A stretch of DNA of 64,000 nt from Pantoea cypripedii (GTDB lineage Bacteria > Pseudomonadota > Gammaproteobacteria > Enterobacterales > Enterobacteriaceae). The notes beneath the pieces are model-generated. The model was not told the DNA's origin, ran no database searches, and worked only from the letters and a program-made list of their open reading frames with translations. The stretch spans positions 3,089,832 through 3,153,831 of the forward strand of contig NZ_MLJI01000001.1 in assembly GCF_002095535.1 (NCBI RefSeq). The letters are read 5' to 3'. Each line of letters opens with the position of its first letter. Position 1 is the stretch's first letter. The position numbers were made by a program, and so were the translations under genes. Shown here piece after piece: positions 22,454-32,115 of the stretch.

Positions 22454-23485
22454 TTATTTGTTGATTGCGCCCTGCATCACCGCCACCAGCGCATCATTCT
22501 GCGACTGAGTCAGCACGTGACCTTTAGGATCGATGAACTGCAGACTGCTGCGGTTATCGAGATCGCCGACCTGCAATTTGTAATCGCCGTTCGGTAAGCC
22601 CGGATCTTTGGCACCGATATCATCCCACGCGCCGCTACCCGGCTGTTTGTAGGTGACGTTCAGGCTACCCTGCGAGCGGTTGCTGTCGGTCACTTCCATA
22701 CCTGCGCGTTTCAGCGCCGCTGGCAGACGCTGCCAGGTGAGGTTGAACGGTGAACGCAGAATCAACAGCGGCAGACCGGTGTCATCGGCACCGCTCTGGA
22801 CGGCAATCTGTCCAACACCACGACCGGCTGCGGCATCCTGGCTGGCAGTATCGATCTTATCCATACCGGTGCTGATGTCGTTCAGCATCTGCGCGGTGTA
22901 GCGCTGGATTTGTACCGGTGCAGTCACGGTCTTGCCTGACTGTTGCAGTTCCAGCAGACGCACCGTCAGCACCTGCTGATAGCTCTGGTTCTGCACGCTG
23001 ACCTGGTAACGACCACGATACTGATTGTCTTCATCCGCACGGTTCCACTGCACCCAATCGGTGGTCAGCTGTTGTCCGGCATCATCACGCTGGGCAATCG
23101 GGAATTTGTACGATTGCACCACGTTGACCACCTGCGGCCAGATGGAACCACGGCTGCTTTCCACCGCCAGCACACCGGTATTGCCGGTGAACTGGGCACG
23201 TGTACCGTTCATCAGTGCCAGCGGCTGGGCAGGCGGACGAATATCCAGCTCTTTACCCACTGCGCCTTTGGCGACCGCGTGCGGCACGTCGTAATCACCA
23301 TTCTGCAGAGGCAGAATCATCCCCGCCGGGGCTTTTAAATCATGCAGTTCAGGCGCCTGCAGGTAAGATTCATCACCGCTGACCTGGCGCTTATAACGCT
23401 GATCGCTGGAACAAGCTGACAGCAGCATCAGGGTGGAAAGACCCACCACCGTTGCCAGCGTCGAGCGCTTAACTGAATAACTCAT
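22454..23485 (-). CDS. bamC: Outer membrane assembly lipoprotein BamC
   Basis: Lipoprotein of the BamABCDE complex that inserts beta-barrel proteins into the outer membrane. The signal peptide ends in the lipobox LSAC with Cys25 as the lipidated residue. Next comes the flexible N-terminal segment that binds BamD ([20 protein letters not shown]), then two helix-grip domains; [18 protein letters not shown] is near the end. 343 residues (E. coli 344). GGGAGAA precedes the ATG. It follows dapA by 14 bases in one operon. Confidence 0.95.
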   Translation of the reverse strand: MSYSVKRSTLATVVGLSTLMLLSACSSDQRYKRQVSGDESYLQAPELHDLKAPAGMILPLQNGDYDVPHAVAKGAVGKELDIRPPAQPLALMNGTRAQFTGNTGVLAVESSRGSIWPQVVNVVQSYKFPIAQRDDAGQQLTTDWVQWNRADEDNQYRGRYQVSVQNQSYQQVLTVRLLELQQSGKTVTAPVQIQRYTAQMLNDISTGMDKIDTASQDAAAGRGVGQIAVQSGADDTGLPLLILRSPFNLTWQRLPAALKRAGMEVTDSNRSQGSLNVTYKQPGSGAWDDIGAKDPGLPNGDYKLQVGDLDNRSSLQFIDPKGHVLTQSQNDALVAVMQGAINK

Positions 23486-23499
23486 TGATTCTCCCTAAA

Positions 23500-24378
23500 T
23501 TATCGCAGACCCGCTTTGATCAATGCCTGCGCCGTTTTGGCCTGACCGGCTTCGGTCAGCGGCGTCATTGGCAAACGCAGCGTGTCATCCGCGATTAATC
23601 CTAGTTGTTTCGCGGCCCATTTCACCGGGATAGGATTGGGTTCACAGAAAAGCGTCTGGTGCAGGTGCATCAGACGCTGATTCAGGCGACGCGCTTCGGC
23701 AAAGTTGCCCTGCTGCGCCAGCGCGCACAGTTCAACCATTTCACGTGCCGCAATGTTGGCCGTGACCGAAATAACGCCTTTGCCGCCCAGTTGCATGAAG
23801 TCCAGTGCAGTGCCGTCATCGCCACTCACCAGAATGAATTCATCATCAACCAGCTCTTGGATCTGACTAACCCGCGATAAGTTCCCGGTTGCCTCTTTGA
23901 TTCCGATAATATTTTTGATTTCGGCCAGACGAGCAACCGTCTCCGGCAGCATGTCGCAACCGGTACGGGAAGGGACGTTGTACAGCATCTGCGGCAGATC
24001 AGTACTTTCGGCAATCGCTTTGAAATGCTGGAACAGGCCTTCCTGGGTCGGACGGTTATAGTAAGGCGTCACCGTCAGGCAGCCTACCACACCGGTGCCG
24101 GTGAAGCGTTTGGTGAGGGAAATCCCCTCGGCGGTGGCATTCGCGCCGGTTCCGGCAATCACCGGGATGCGGCCATCGGCCAGTTCGAGGGTCATCATCA
24201 CCACTTCGCCATGTTCTTCATGGCTGAGGGTGGCAGATTCGCCGGTGGTGCCAACAGAAACAATCGCCGCGGTGCCGCTGGCGACATGATAATCAATCAG
24301 TTTTTTCAAACTCGCGCGGCAGACATTACCTTTGTCATTCATTGGCGTAACGAGCGCAACAATACTTCCGGTGAACAT
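23500..24378 (-). CDS. dapA: 4-hydroxy-tetrahydrodipicolinate synthase DapA
   Basis: First committed enzyme of the diaminopimelate/lysine pathway, condensing pyruvate with aspartate semialdehyde. The ATG at 24378 ([13 protein letters not shown]) gives 292 residues, the E. coli length. Visible active-site parts: [21 protein letters not shown] (Tyr of the triad) and [11 protein letters not shown] (Schiff-base Lys). Divergent from gcvR, co-transcribed with bamC as in E. coli. Confidence 0.97.
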   Translation of the reverse strand: MFTGSIVALVTPMNDKGNVCRASLKKLIDYHVASGTAAIVSVGTTGESATLSHEEHGEVVMMTLELADGRIPVIAGTGANATAEGISLTKRFTGTGVVGCLTVTPYYNRPTQEGLFQHFKAIAESTDLPQMLYNVPSRTGCDMLPETVARLAEIKNIIGIKEATGNLSRVSQIQELVDDEFILVSGDDGTALDFMQLGGKGVISVTANIAAREMVELCALAQQGNFAEARRLNQRLMHLHQTLFCEPNPIPVKWAAKQLGLIADDTLRLPMTPLTEAGQAKTAQALIKAGLR

Positions 24379-24521
24379 GGGCGATCCCCTCGACATACAA
24401 GTGCCTCATGGTACGTTTTACGCCGAGGGAAAAGCAAGCGAGCCACGCCATTCAAGCGCTTGTCAGCAGTTTTTTTTATGTTTACCTTATGGTTATTAGC
24501 GAACACACAGGAAATGTCATT

Positions 24522-25076
24522 TTGTCGCAGCCACAGCCTCACCACCTGGTGATCACCGCGTTGGGCGTTGATCGTCCCGGTATCGTGAATACCATCACCC
24601 GCCATGTCAGCAGCTGCGGCTGCAATATCGAAGACAGTCGTCTGGCGATGCTCGGTGATGAATTCACCTTTATTATGCTGCTCTCCGGAAGCTGGAATGC
24701 CATCACCCTGATTGAATCCACTCTGCCGATGAAAGGCGCGGAGCTGGAATTGCTGATTGTGATGAAGCGCACCAATGCGCGCATCACCCCGCCGATGCCC
24801 GCCACCGTCTGGGTGCAGGTAGAAGTACCGGATTCACCGCATATCATTGAGCGCTTCACCGATTTGTTTGATAAGCATCAGATGAATATCGCCGAGCTGG
24901 TTTCGCGTATTCAACCCGCGCAGGATGGCGTGCCACCCACGCTGTATATTCAGATGACCGCGCACAGCGTTGAAGGTGCCAGCATCGAACCGGCGTTTAA
25001 TCAACTCTGTCAGGAACTGCACGCCCAGGGTACGATTCGTCTGTACAGCGCTGCCAGCACCCCTGCCGGGCACTGA
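24522..25076 (+). CDS. gcvR: Glycine cleavage regulator GcvR
   Basis: Negative regulator of the gcv operon that binds GcvA when glycine is low. Two ACT domains: LVITALGVDRPGIVNTITRH near the N-terminus and VEVPDSPHIIERFTDLFDKH in the middle. I start at TTG 24522 because AGGA lies about 12 bases upstream and this gives eight residues before LVITALG, exactly as in E. coli GcvR; the nearest in-frame ATG, at 24489, has no ribosome site. 184 residues. Divergent from dapA, upstream of bcp as in E. coli. Confidence 0.9.
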   Translation: MSQPQPHHLVITALGVDRPGIVNTITRHVSSCGCNIEDSRLAMLGDEFTFIMLLSGSWNAITLIESTLPMKGAELELLIVMKRTNARITPPMPATVWVQVEVPDSPHIIERFTDLFDKHQMNIAELVSRIQPAQDGVPPTLYIQMTAHSVEGASIEPAFNQLCQELHAQGTIRLYSAASTPAGH

Positions 25077-25221
25077 TCAGGCCTCCGGGTTATTTCGTCA
25101 CACACTCTGCCCAAACGGGTAAACAGTGTGCGGAAATAACCCTGACGGTAAACTCCACCTGGCACTTTTGGTCCTGATGGTGTATTACCCACAGCATGAA
25201 AGAAAAAAATGGAGAGTTGTG

Positions 25222-25689
25222 ATGAATCCACTGAAAGCCGGTGATACCGCACCGAAATTTAGCTTGCCCGATCAGGATGGCGAACAAGTAAATTTGGCCG
25301 ACTTCCAGGGACAGCGCGTTCTGGTCTATTTCTATCCGAAAGCCATGACCCCAGGTTGCACCGTGCAGGCCTGTGGTCTGCGCGACAACATGGATGATCT
25401 GAAAAAAGTCGGCGTAGAAGTGCTGGGCATCAGCACTGACAAACCAGAAAAGCTGTCACGTTTTGCCGAAAAAGAGATGCTGAACTTCACGCTGCTGTCT
25501 GATGAAGATCATCAGGTGTGCGAGCAGTTTGGCGTCTGGGGAGAGAAATCCTTTATGGGGAAAACCTATGACGGCATTCACCGCATCAGCTTCCTGATCG
25601 CTGGTGATGGCAAGGTGGAGAAGGTGTTTGACGACTTCAAAACGTCGAACCACCACGACATCGTGCTGGATTACCTGCAGTCAGCCTGA
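25222..25689 (+). CDS. bcp: Thioredoxin-dependent thiol peroxidase Bcp
   Basis: Peroxiredoxin that reduces hydroperoxides with thioredoxin. The motif MTPGCTVQACGLRD has the peroxidatic Cys46 and the resolving Cys51, and YFYPKAMTPGC is the family signature. GGAGAG lies 6 bases before the ATG at 25222, giving 155 residues (E. coli 156); the longer upstream frame is not homologous. A strong terminator follows. Confidence 0.96.
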   Translation: MNPLKAGDTAPKFSLPDQDGEQVNLADFQGQRVLVYFYPKAMTPGCTVQACGLRDNMDDLKKVGVEVLGISTDKPEKLSRFAEKEMLNFTLLSDEDHQVCEQFGVWGEKSFMGKTYDGIHRISFLIAGDGKVEKVFDDFKTSNHHDIVLDYLQSA

Positions 25690-25695
25690 TACTCA

Positions 25696-25720
25696 CGGGT
25701 GCGCCATGCGCACCCGTTTT
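25696..25720 (+). terminator. Rho-independent terminator after bcp
   Basis: Stem CGGGTGCGC (25696-25704) with GCGCACCCG (25708-25716), loop CAT, followed by TTTTATTT. It lies between the converging bcp and perM. Confidence 0.9.
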
Positions 25721-25722
25721 AT

Positions 25723-26781
25723 TTAGCTTACGATCGTCTCTTCCGGCCAGGCGCGCACCACGGCTTTGATTAATGTCGCCAGTGGGATGGCAAAGAACAC
25801 GCCCCAGAAGCCCCACAACCCACCGAAAATCACCACCGATAAAATGATCACCAGCGGATGCAGGTTGACCGCCTCGGAGAACAGAATCGGGACCAGTATG
25901 TTGCCATCCAGCCCCTGAACCACCAGATACACCACAAACATGGTCCAGAAATCGCTGCCCAGTCCCCACTGGAACAGGCCGACGCCAATCACCGGAATGG
26001 TCACCAGCATCGCCCCGATATAGGGGATCAATACGGAAATCCCCACCAGCACGGCCAGCAGCAACGCGTAATTAAGGCCGAGCAACACAAATGCCAGCCA
26101 GCTCACCACGCCCACCGCCAGCATTTCCAGCACTTTGCCGCGAATGTAGTTGGTGATTTGCTGATTCATCTCCTGCCACACGATGCCCGCCAGACCACGA
26201 TTACGTGGTAATACGCGACGTACCGCATTGAGCATCTGCTCTTTGTCTTTCAGCAGGAAAAACACCATCAGCGGCACCAGCACCAGATAAATCATCAGCG
26301 TCATCAACCCGACCAGCGACGCCAGCGAATATTTCACCAGCGAATCACCCAGCCCGGTAAGGCGACTGCGCAGGTTCTCGACCACGATATCGATGATGCC
26401 GGCATCCACCAGCGCCGGGTAACGTTTCGGCAGCCCGGCGGCAAACTGGTAGAGTTTGTTCAGCATGTTGGGGAGGTCGTGGGTCAGGTTGATACTTTGC
26501 TGCCACGCCACGGGCACGACAATCAATCCCATCACCAGCACGATGCTACCGAACAGCACCAGCACAATGCTGGTAGCCCAGGTGCGGCTACAGCCGACCC
26601 GTTGCAGGCGCACAGTGGGCCACTCCAGCAGGTAAGCCAGTACCACGGCCACCAGCAGCGGGGCCAGCAGGCCACTGAAGAAGAACAGGATGCAGAACGC
26701 CGCCAGCAGAATCACCACCAGGCCAATCGCCTCGGGATCACTGAAACGACGTCTGTACCATTGAATAAGCAGAGCCAGCAT
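25723..26781 (-). CDS. perM: AI-2E family inner-membrane permease PerM
   Basis: A 352-residue polytopic membrane protein of the AI-2E/UPF0118 family (E. coli PerM/YfgO). About eight membrane helices are visible, with the family stretches PLMVFFLLKDKEQML, NYIRGKVLEMLAVGVVSW and LVVQGLDGNILVPILFSEA. The transport substrate of the E. coli protein is not settled. In E. coli perM is next to bepA; here about 9.4 kb of other genes lie between them. The ribosome site is weak (GAAAG). Confidence 0.9.
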   Translation of the reverse strand: MLALLIQWYRRRFSDPEAIGLVVILLAAFCILFFFSGLLAPLLVAVVLAYLLEWPTVRLQRVGCSRTWATSIVLVLFGSIVLVMGLIVVPVAWQQSINLTHDLPNMLNKLYQFAAGLPKRYPALVDAGIIDIVVENLRSRLTGLGDSLVKYSLASLVGLMTLMIYLVLVPLMVFFLLKDKEQMLNAVRRVLPRNRGLAGIVWQEMNQQITNYIRGKVLEMLAVGVVSWLAFVLLGLNYALLLAVLVGISVLIPYIGAMLVTIPVIGVGLFQWGLGSDFWTMFVVYLVVQGLDGNILVPILFSEAVNLHPLVIILSVVIFGGLWGFWGVFFAIPLATLIKAVVRAWPEETIVS

Positions 26782-26851
26782 AACTTTCGTTGCCTGAGGT
26801 CAAACGGGATGACGATTGTACTGAAATTCCGGCTGATGAACAGGCTACTGT

Positions 26852-28444
26852 TTAACGAGTGATACTGCTGACCAGCGCGTCCTGTCCGGCAATCATAACG
26901 CAGTTACGTCCGGCGTTCTTCGCCTGATATAAAGCCGCATCGGCCTGTTTCAGGCTCTGCTCCTGGGTGCCATTTTCCGGCTGCCACAGGGCAATGCCGA
27001 CAGAAATGGTGATGTTGCCGACCGTTTCGATCCTGCTGTCAGCAATATTGTTGCGTAACCGCTCGGCAATAATCCGCGCTTCTTCGGCCGTGGTGCCGGG
27101 CAGCAACATCAGAAACTCTTCGCCGCCGTTGCGGCACACCACGTCAGTGGCGCGCGCACTGTGGCTCAGGGCCTGGGCGATTTTTTTGATCACTTCATCG
27201 CCCACATCATGACCAAAGTTATCATTCACGCGTTTGAAATGGTCGATATCCAGTGCCAGCACCGCAAACGGCTGGCGCATGGCATTGAAATAATCCAGCA
27301 CCGCGCTCAGGCCACGCCGGTTCAGCAGGTTGGTCAGCGGATCGGTCTGCACTTCAGACTTCAGCCGACCAATTTTGTCCTGCACCAGATTGATACCGGT
27401 CAGCATCGCGCGTTTGACCTGCGCGGCTTCAAAGTACCAGGCACGAATGCCGCCAATCTCACCCGACACGCTTTGGGCATCCATCTGGCTGGCCTTACGC
27501 GCCAGCTGCCACAATGGCAGCGCGATCAGACGCGCCAGAATCACCGCCACCAGCAGCGTTAACAAGGCAAAGGGCACCGAGTTTTTCAACACTTTCAACA
27601 GCAATCCTGAGAGCGGAGCCAGGGTGACATCGGTAGGTTTCAGCGCCACTACCATCCAGCCAGTGGTCGGCACAATCGCGTAACCGGCCAGTTTCGCCGT
27701 TCCTTCCTCAGTCAGTTGCAGTGAACCATTGGTTTGCTCCTGACGCTGACTGTCGCTGATGATGCCCGGCACGCTTTTACCAATCAGCTGGTTGTTCTGG
27801 TGATACAGCACCTGGTTATTGCGATCCAGCACGTAAACATGGGTGCCATCACGATAATATTGCTCGCCCAGCAGCTCGTTCAGAATGCTTTTCTTCTTCA
27901 GATAAATAGTGCCGCCGACATAACCCAGGTAGCGACCTTCTTTGCTCCAGATCGGCCAGGAGACAAACACCAGCAGGTTATTGGCGGCAGAAAGGGTCGG
28001 TTTGCTGACCATCGGCTGGCGCTTTGCCAGCGCTTCGCGTGAGGCCTGGCTGGTGAGCTTCATGCCTTTCAGCATCAGCGATTCCGGCGAGATGGCTATC
28101 ACCACGCCATCGGTGTTCACCACCGCCACTGAGTTGAAGCTGCTGGTCTGTTCGCGCAGGCGATTCACTTCCTGCTGCGCCAGTTCGGTATTGTCGAAAT
28201 CTTTGCCCAGTTGGGTCGCGCTGTAGTGCAGCTGAGATTGTGCCAGCTGAAAGAAAACTTCGGTGGTGGCGGCCAGTTTGGTGGCATAAGCGCGGTTGGC
28301 TTCGAGGGTACTCTCGATCAGGACCATGCGTTGCACACGCCATGTTGCGTATAGGGCGTTAGCCAGCGTGATAACAATACTGGTGATCGCCAGCAGCGTG
28401 ATCAGCGTGCGCAGATCGGTTTTTGGCCGGATGCGCATTAACAT
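26852..28444 (-). CDS. Membrane diguanylate cyclase (dCACHE-GGDEF)
   Basis: Predicted to make cyclic di-GMP from GTP. From the ATG at 28444 it has 530 residues: a membrane helix (about 13-33), a periplasmic dCACHE-like sensor domain (AVVNTDGVVIAISPESL), a second membrane helix (about 290-315), a HAMP-like linker and a GGDEF domain. The active motif GGEEF begins near residue 440, and the inhibitory I-site RATD lies five residues before it, so the enzyme should be active and product-inhibited. The ligand is unknown. In-frame ATGs at 28444 and 28438 are both possible. Stands alone; not present at this place in E. coli. Confidence 0.88.
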   Translation of the reverse strand: MLMRIRPKTDLRTLITLLAITSIVITLANALYATWRVQRMVLIESTLEANRAYATKLAATTEVFFQLAQSQLHYSATQLGKDFDNTELAQQEVNRLREQTSSFNSVAVVNTDGVVIAISPESLMLKGMKLTSQASREALAKRQPMVSKPTLSAANNLLVFVSWPIWSKEGRYLGYVGGTIYLKKKSILNELLGEQYYRDGTHVYVLDRNNQVLYHQNNQLIGKSVPGIISDSQRQEQTNGSLQLTEEGTAKLAGYAIVPTTGWMVVALKPTDVTLAPLSGLLLKVLKNSVPFALLTLLVAVILARLIALPLWQLARKASQMDAQSVSGEIGGIRAWYFEAAQVKRAMLTGINLVQDKIGRLKSEVQTDPLTNLLNRRGLSAVLDYFNAMRQPFAVLALDIDHFKRVNDNFGHDVGDEVIKKIAQALSHSARATDVVCRNGGEEFLMLLPGTTAEEARIIAERLRNNIADSRIETVGNITISVGIALWQPENGTQEQSLKQADAALYQAKNAGRNCVMIAGQDALVSSITR

Positions 28445-28612
28445 GGTGGTTCCACCATGATGAGTCTGTTCATAATTCGAGTGCCTGACAGTATTGTTAT
28501 TGTTGGTGGTACATACCCTGGTGAGGTAACAGAGGATTGTACACCCGCAACTCAATTTGAGCACGAAGCATCCTGTCGGCACACGATTTCTTTTGCTTAT
28601 ATCTGGCGCTAA

Positions 28613-29443
28613 TTAGTCGATTAAGCCGTTAATATCGTAAAACGGAAAAGGCCCTGGATAATCACCAATGGCACACAGATGCGTCGTCATTCCCTGCTGT
28701 GGATGCCAGCGATGCAGTAGAAAACCCGGCGGTTCCAGCACAAAGTTGGCCGGGCCATCTGCGGACAAATCAAACGCCACCTGATGCGATACCCCCGGAG
28801 CCGTGCAGGCCAGGGTACCCGCGAAACGCGCCTGAATCGATCGGTGCAGATGGCCGCTGAGCACGCGTTCTACCTGCGGATGCTGGCGAATCACTGCCGC
28901 CAGTGCGTCAGGGTTGCGCAGTGGTTGTTTATCCATATGGCCGATGCCGGTAATAAAAGGCGGATGATGCAGCATCACCAGGGTTGGCGTGTCGGGTGCG
29001 TTTTTCAACTGCTCGTCCAGCCATAGCAGCTGCGCTTCATCAACATACCCCCACGGCTGCTGCGGCACGCTGGAATCCAGCGCCAGCAGTTGCACACCGT
29101 TAACACGGGTTTGCCAGTTGAGGGTTTCCCCACGTTGCAGATACCTGTGTTCCGGGAAGGCCGCGCGTAATGCCTGGCGGTCATCATGATTGCCCGGCAT
29201 CAGAAGGTAAGGCAGTTGCAGCCCTTGCAGCGCCTGACGCAGAGTTTGATACTCTTCCGGCAAGCCAAAATCGACCAAATCGCCGGTAATCACCACCACA
29301 TCCGGGCGTGGGCGCAGCTGATTCAGCGTATCAATCACCCGCAACAATGCCGCCTGGGTATCCACTTTTTTATACGACAGGCGACCCTGCGCCTTGATAT
29401 GTAAATCGCTGATTTGCGCAATCAGCGTCATGACTTCAGACAA
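28613..29443 (-). CDS. Class III metallophosphodiesterase of an ABC-transporter operon
   Basis: Calcineurin-like phosphoesterase of the GpdQ/CpdA type. The dimetal motifs are all present: QISDLHIK (D-x-H), ITGDLVDFG, MPGNHDD, MLHHPPF and LSGHLHR. The 276 residues resemble the glycerophosphodiesterase GpdQ of Klebsiella aerogenes more than CpdA, by my reading. Last gene of a six-gene operon with an importer, 10 bases after the ATPase gene; it probably hydrolyses the imported compound, or a phosphodiester derived from it. The first codon is TTG (SD GAGGA); an ATG four codons later (MTLIAQISDLH) aligns better with GpdQ, so the start is uncertain. Confidence 0.85.
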   Translation of the reverse strand: MSEVMTLIAQISDLHIKAQGRLSYKKVDTQAALLRVIDTLNQLRPRPDVVVITGDLVDFGLPEEYQTLRQALQGLQLPYLLMPGNHDDRQALRAAFPEHRYLQRGETLNWQTRVNGVQLLALDSSVPQQPWGYVDEAQLLWLDEQLKNAPDTPTLVMLHHPPFITGIGHMDKQPLRNPDALAAVIRQHPQVERVLSGHLHRSIQARFAGTLACTAPGVSHQVAFDLSADGPANFVLEPPGFLLHRWHPQQGMTTHLCAIGDYPGPFPFYDINGLID

Positions 29444-29453
29444 TCTTTATTCC

Positions 29454-30443
29454 TCAGGAAGCAGAAAATTGGAGGGCGGCGTCCTGCGCCAGCGACCAGC
29501 TCACCGGTTGCCCGGCATGCCAGGCTTCGCGTGCATGACGATCAACCTGAATCGGTGCGGCCAGACCAATATCGATCACCAGCCGCTGTGACGCGCCAAG
29601 GAAGGTACTGGCGACGACAAAACCCTGGCGCGTATAACGGTTATCACTCGCCAGCAGCACATCTTCCGGGCGGCAAAAACGCTGGGGATTACCACGCGCA
29701 TCCACATCAACGCAGTTAATCGCCCCGACAAAATCAGCCACGAACTTCGAAGCCGGATGCTGATAAATGCGCTGCGGCGTATCGATTTGCACCAGCCGCC
29801 CGTGTTCCATCACCGCAATCCGATCGCCAAGCGCCATCGCTTCCTGCTGATCGTGGGTGACGTACACCGCGGTGATCGCCAGCTGCTTCAGCAGCGCCCC
29901 GATCTCCAGACGCAGACGGTCACGCAGACGGGCATCCAGCGCCGCCAGCGGCTCGTCAAACAGCAAGACTTTCGGGCGAGCCGCCAGCGCACGGGCCAAC
30001 GCCACGCGTTGCTTCTGCCCGCCAGAGAGTTTGTCGATACTGCGCTGTGCCAGCGCGCTGAGGTCCACCAGCGCCAGCATCTCTTTCACCCGCGCCTCCC
30101 GCTCCGCACGCGGCACGCCCTGCACTTTCAGGCCGTAAGCCACGTTGTCGGCCACGTTCAGATTGGGAAACAGCGCGTAGTTCTGGAACACCATGCCGAC
30201 ATTGCGTTTTTCAATCGGCAAATCGGTGACGTTGCGCCCGTCAAACCACACTTCGCCACCGGCATCGCAGCTCTCCAGCCCGCTGATAATGCGCAGCGTG
30301 GTGGTTTTACCGCAGCCCGAAGGGCCAAGCAGCACCAGGGTTTCTCCGGCATTCACCGTCAGATCGAGAGGATGCAGCGCCAGGTGGTGGTGAAAGCGAC
30401 GCGAGCAGTTCCGCAGCGTCACGGTTACGGCAGCGTTGTTCAT
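29454..30443 (-). CDS. ABC importer ATPase (phosphonate/polyamine/iron type)
   Basis: ATP-binding subunit of the importer. Walker A GPSGCGKTT, signature LSGGQKQR, Walker B VLLFDEPLAALD, and the H-loop VTHDQQEA are intact, followed by a C-terminal TOBE-like region. 329 residues, in the CysA/PotA/FbpC class. The ATG overlaps the stop of the upstream permease gene by four bases. Substrate not identifiable; see the binding protein. Confidence 0.9.
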   Translation of the reverse strand: MNNAAVTVTLRNCSRRFHHHLALHPLDLTVNAGETLVLLGPSGCGKTTTLRIISGLESCDAGGEVWFDGRNVTDLPIEKRNVGMVFQNYALFPNLNVADNVAYGLKVQGVPRAEREARVKEMLALVDLSALAQRSIDKLSGGQKQRVALARALAARPKVLLFDEPLAALDARLRDRLRLEIGALLKQLAITAVYVTHDQQEAMALGDRIAVMEHGRLVQIDTPQRIYQHPASKFVADFVGAINCVDVDARGNPQRFCRPEDVLLASDNRYTRQGFVVASTFLGASQRLVIDIGLAAPIQVDRHAREAWHAGQPVSWSLAQDAALQFSAS

Positions 30444-31252
30444 GCCGGTTCCTTATGTTGGCGCGCAACTGCGCGGTTAAGCCATTGATTGAGCGCATTC
30501 AGCAGCAGCAACAACGGCAGAATCATCAGAATAAAAATCAGGGTATAGGCCGAACCCACTTCCAGCCGCATTGAGGCATAGCTATCGGCCAGGCCCACTG
30601 GCAAGGTTTTGGTCAGCGGCGTGTGCAACATCCAGGTGATGTTGAACTCCCCCACCGATAAAGTGATGACCATAAACGCCCCGGCAAGAATGCCGTTGCG
30701 GCAATTGGGTACCACCACGGTGAAGAAGCGCTGCCAGAACCCGGCACCGAGGCTGGCGGAGGCTTCTTCCAGGCGCGGCATATCCACCGCCTGCATCACC
30801 GCCAGCACCGGGCGCATCATAAATGGCAGCGTAAAGAGTACGTGACCGATCAGGATAAACAGCCAGCTGTCGCGCAGGCTGGAAAACTGACCATATAACA
30901 GGATGATACCGAGCGCAGTGGCTAAGCCCGGCAGCGCCACCGGCAGCATCAGGCATTCTTCAATGCGTGCCGCCCAGCGGCCCGGTGCTTTCAGCAATCC
31001 CCAGGCGGCAGGCACACCGATCACCAGCGTGACCAGCAGACAGCACAGCGCAATCAGTAACGACAGCCAGAAGGTGTCGGCGTACATCTGCCACACCTGC
31101 TCCACCCACTTCAGCGTCAGTCCGCTGCGCAGGCCAATAAAATAGTTGTTGGTCACCCCGGCCAGCATCGACAGCACCACCGGCACCAGCATAAACAGCG
31201 CGGTGAGCGTGGTGATCAGCAGTTGCAGGGTAAAGAGTCCACGACGATTCAT
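30440..31252 (-). CDS. ABC importer permease (second of two)
   Basis: Inner-membrane subunit, 270 residues, with six membrane segments and the EAA loop EEASASLGAGFWQRFFTVVV that docks the ATPase. Overlaps by four bases with the genes on both sides, so it is translationally coupled. Similar in layout to PhnV/PotC/FbpB-type permeases. Confidence 0.88.
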   Translation of the reverse strand: MNRRGLFTLQLLITTLTALFMLVPVVLSMLAGVTNNYFIGLRSGLTLKWVEQVWQMYADTFWLSLLIALCCLLVTLVIGVPAAWGLLKAPGRWAARIEECLMLPVALPGLATALGIILLYGQFSSLRDSWLFILIGHVLFTLPFMMRPVLAVMQAVDMPRLEEASASLGAGFWQRFFTVVVPNCRNGILAGAFMVITLSVGEFNITWMLHTPLTKTLPVGLADSYASMRLEVGSAYTLIFILMILPLLLLLNALNQWLNRAVARQHKEPA

Positions 31253-32115
31253 ACCGCCTCCTTCGTCGAACGATGCGCCAGACGACGTGCCAGCATCAGT
31301 GCCAGCCAGGCAACGCCCCCCATCACCACCGACAACGCTGCGGCGGTGGCAAAGTTGGCGTAGTTAGTGAATTCGCCATAAATGGTCAGCGGCAACACCG
31401 CTAAATCGGTACCGAGCGTAAAGGCGGTACCAAACGCCCCCATACTGGTGGCAAAGCACAGCGCGCCAGTGGAGAGCAGCGCTGGTTGCAGTCCGGGGAC
31501 GATCACATCCCAGGTGATGCGCCATTGACTGGCACCGAGCGAACGCGCGGCTTCTTCCAGCGAACGATCGAGTTTTTCACTGGCCGCCACCAGCGTGACG
31601 ATGGCGCGTGGCAGTGAAAAGTAGAGATAACCGATAAACAATCCGACCAGCGAATAGGCCAGCGTCCAGCGCTCATGCACCAGGCTCATACTGATCTGTG
31701 CCAGCAACCCCTGGCGGCCCGCCAGCATCACCACCAGAAAGCCCACCACCACACCGGGAAACGCCAGCGGGAAGGTCAGTAACGCCAGCAGGATGCCGCG
31801 ACCGGCAAAGCGCTGACGCGCCAGAAAGCAACCAACACTGGCGGCGATTAACAACGTCACCAGCGTCACCGCCAGCGACAACAGCACGGTATTCAGCAGG
31901 CTGACTAAATATTGCGGCTGGCTGATTACCGTCCAGTAACCGCTGTGCTGAGTGGTGCGGTCAGCCTGCATGCCGATTTGCAGCAAGCGGGCAAACGGCA
32001 GCAGCCAGAACGCACAGAAGAACAACAGCGCGGGCAGCGTCAGCCACAGCCAGCGGCTGCCCGGCCATTTACGCGTCTGGCGGCACGAGGCCGCCAGGAT
32101 GTCGGACTGCGACAT
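31249..32115 (-). CDS. ABC importer permease (first of two)
   Basis: Inner-membrane subunit, 288 residues, six membrane segments and the EAA loop EEAARSLGASQWRITWDVIV. It starts at the last base of the binding-protein stop codon (TAATG) and overlaps the next permease by four bases. Confidence 0.88.
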   Translation of the reverse strand: MSQSDILAASCRQTRKWPGSRWLWLTLPALLFFCAFWLLPFARLLQIGMQADRTTQHSGYWTVISQPQYLVSLLNTVLLSLAVTLVTLLIAASVGCFLARQRFAGRGILLALLTFPLAFPGVVVGFLVVMLAGRQGLLAQISMSLVHERWTLAYSLVGLFIGYLYFSLPRAIVTLVAASEKLDRSLEEAARSLGASQWRITWDVIVPGLQPALLSTGALCFATSMGAFGTAFTLGTDLAVLPLTIYGEFTNYANFATAAALSVVMGGVAWLALMLARRLAHRSTKEAV

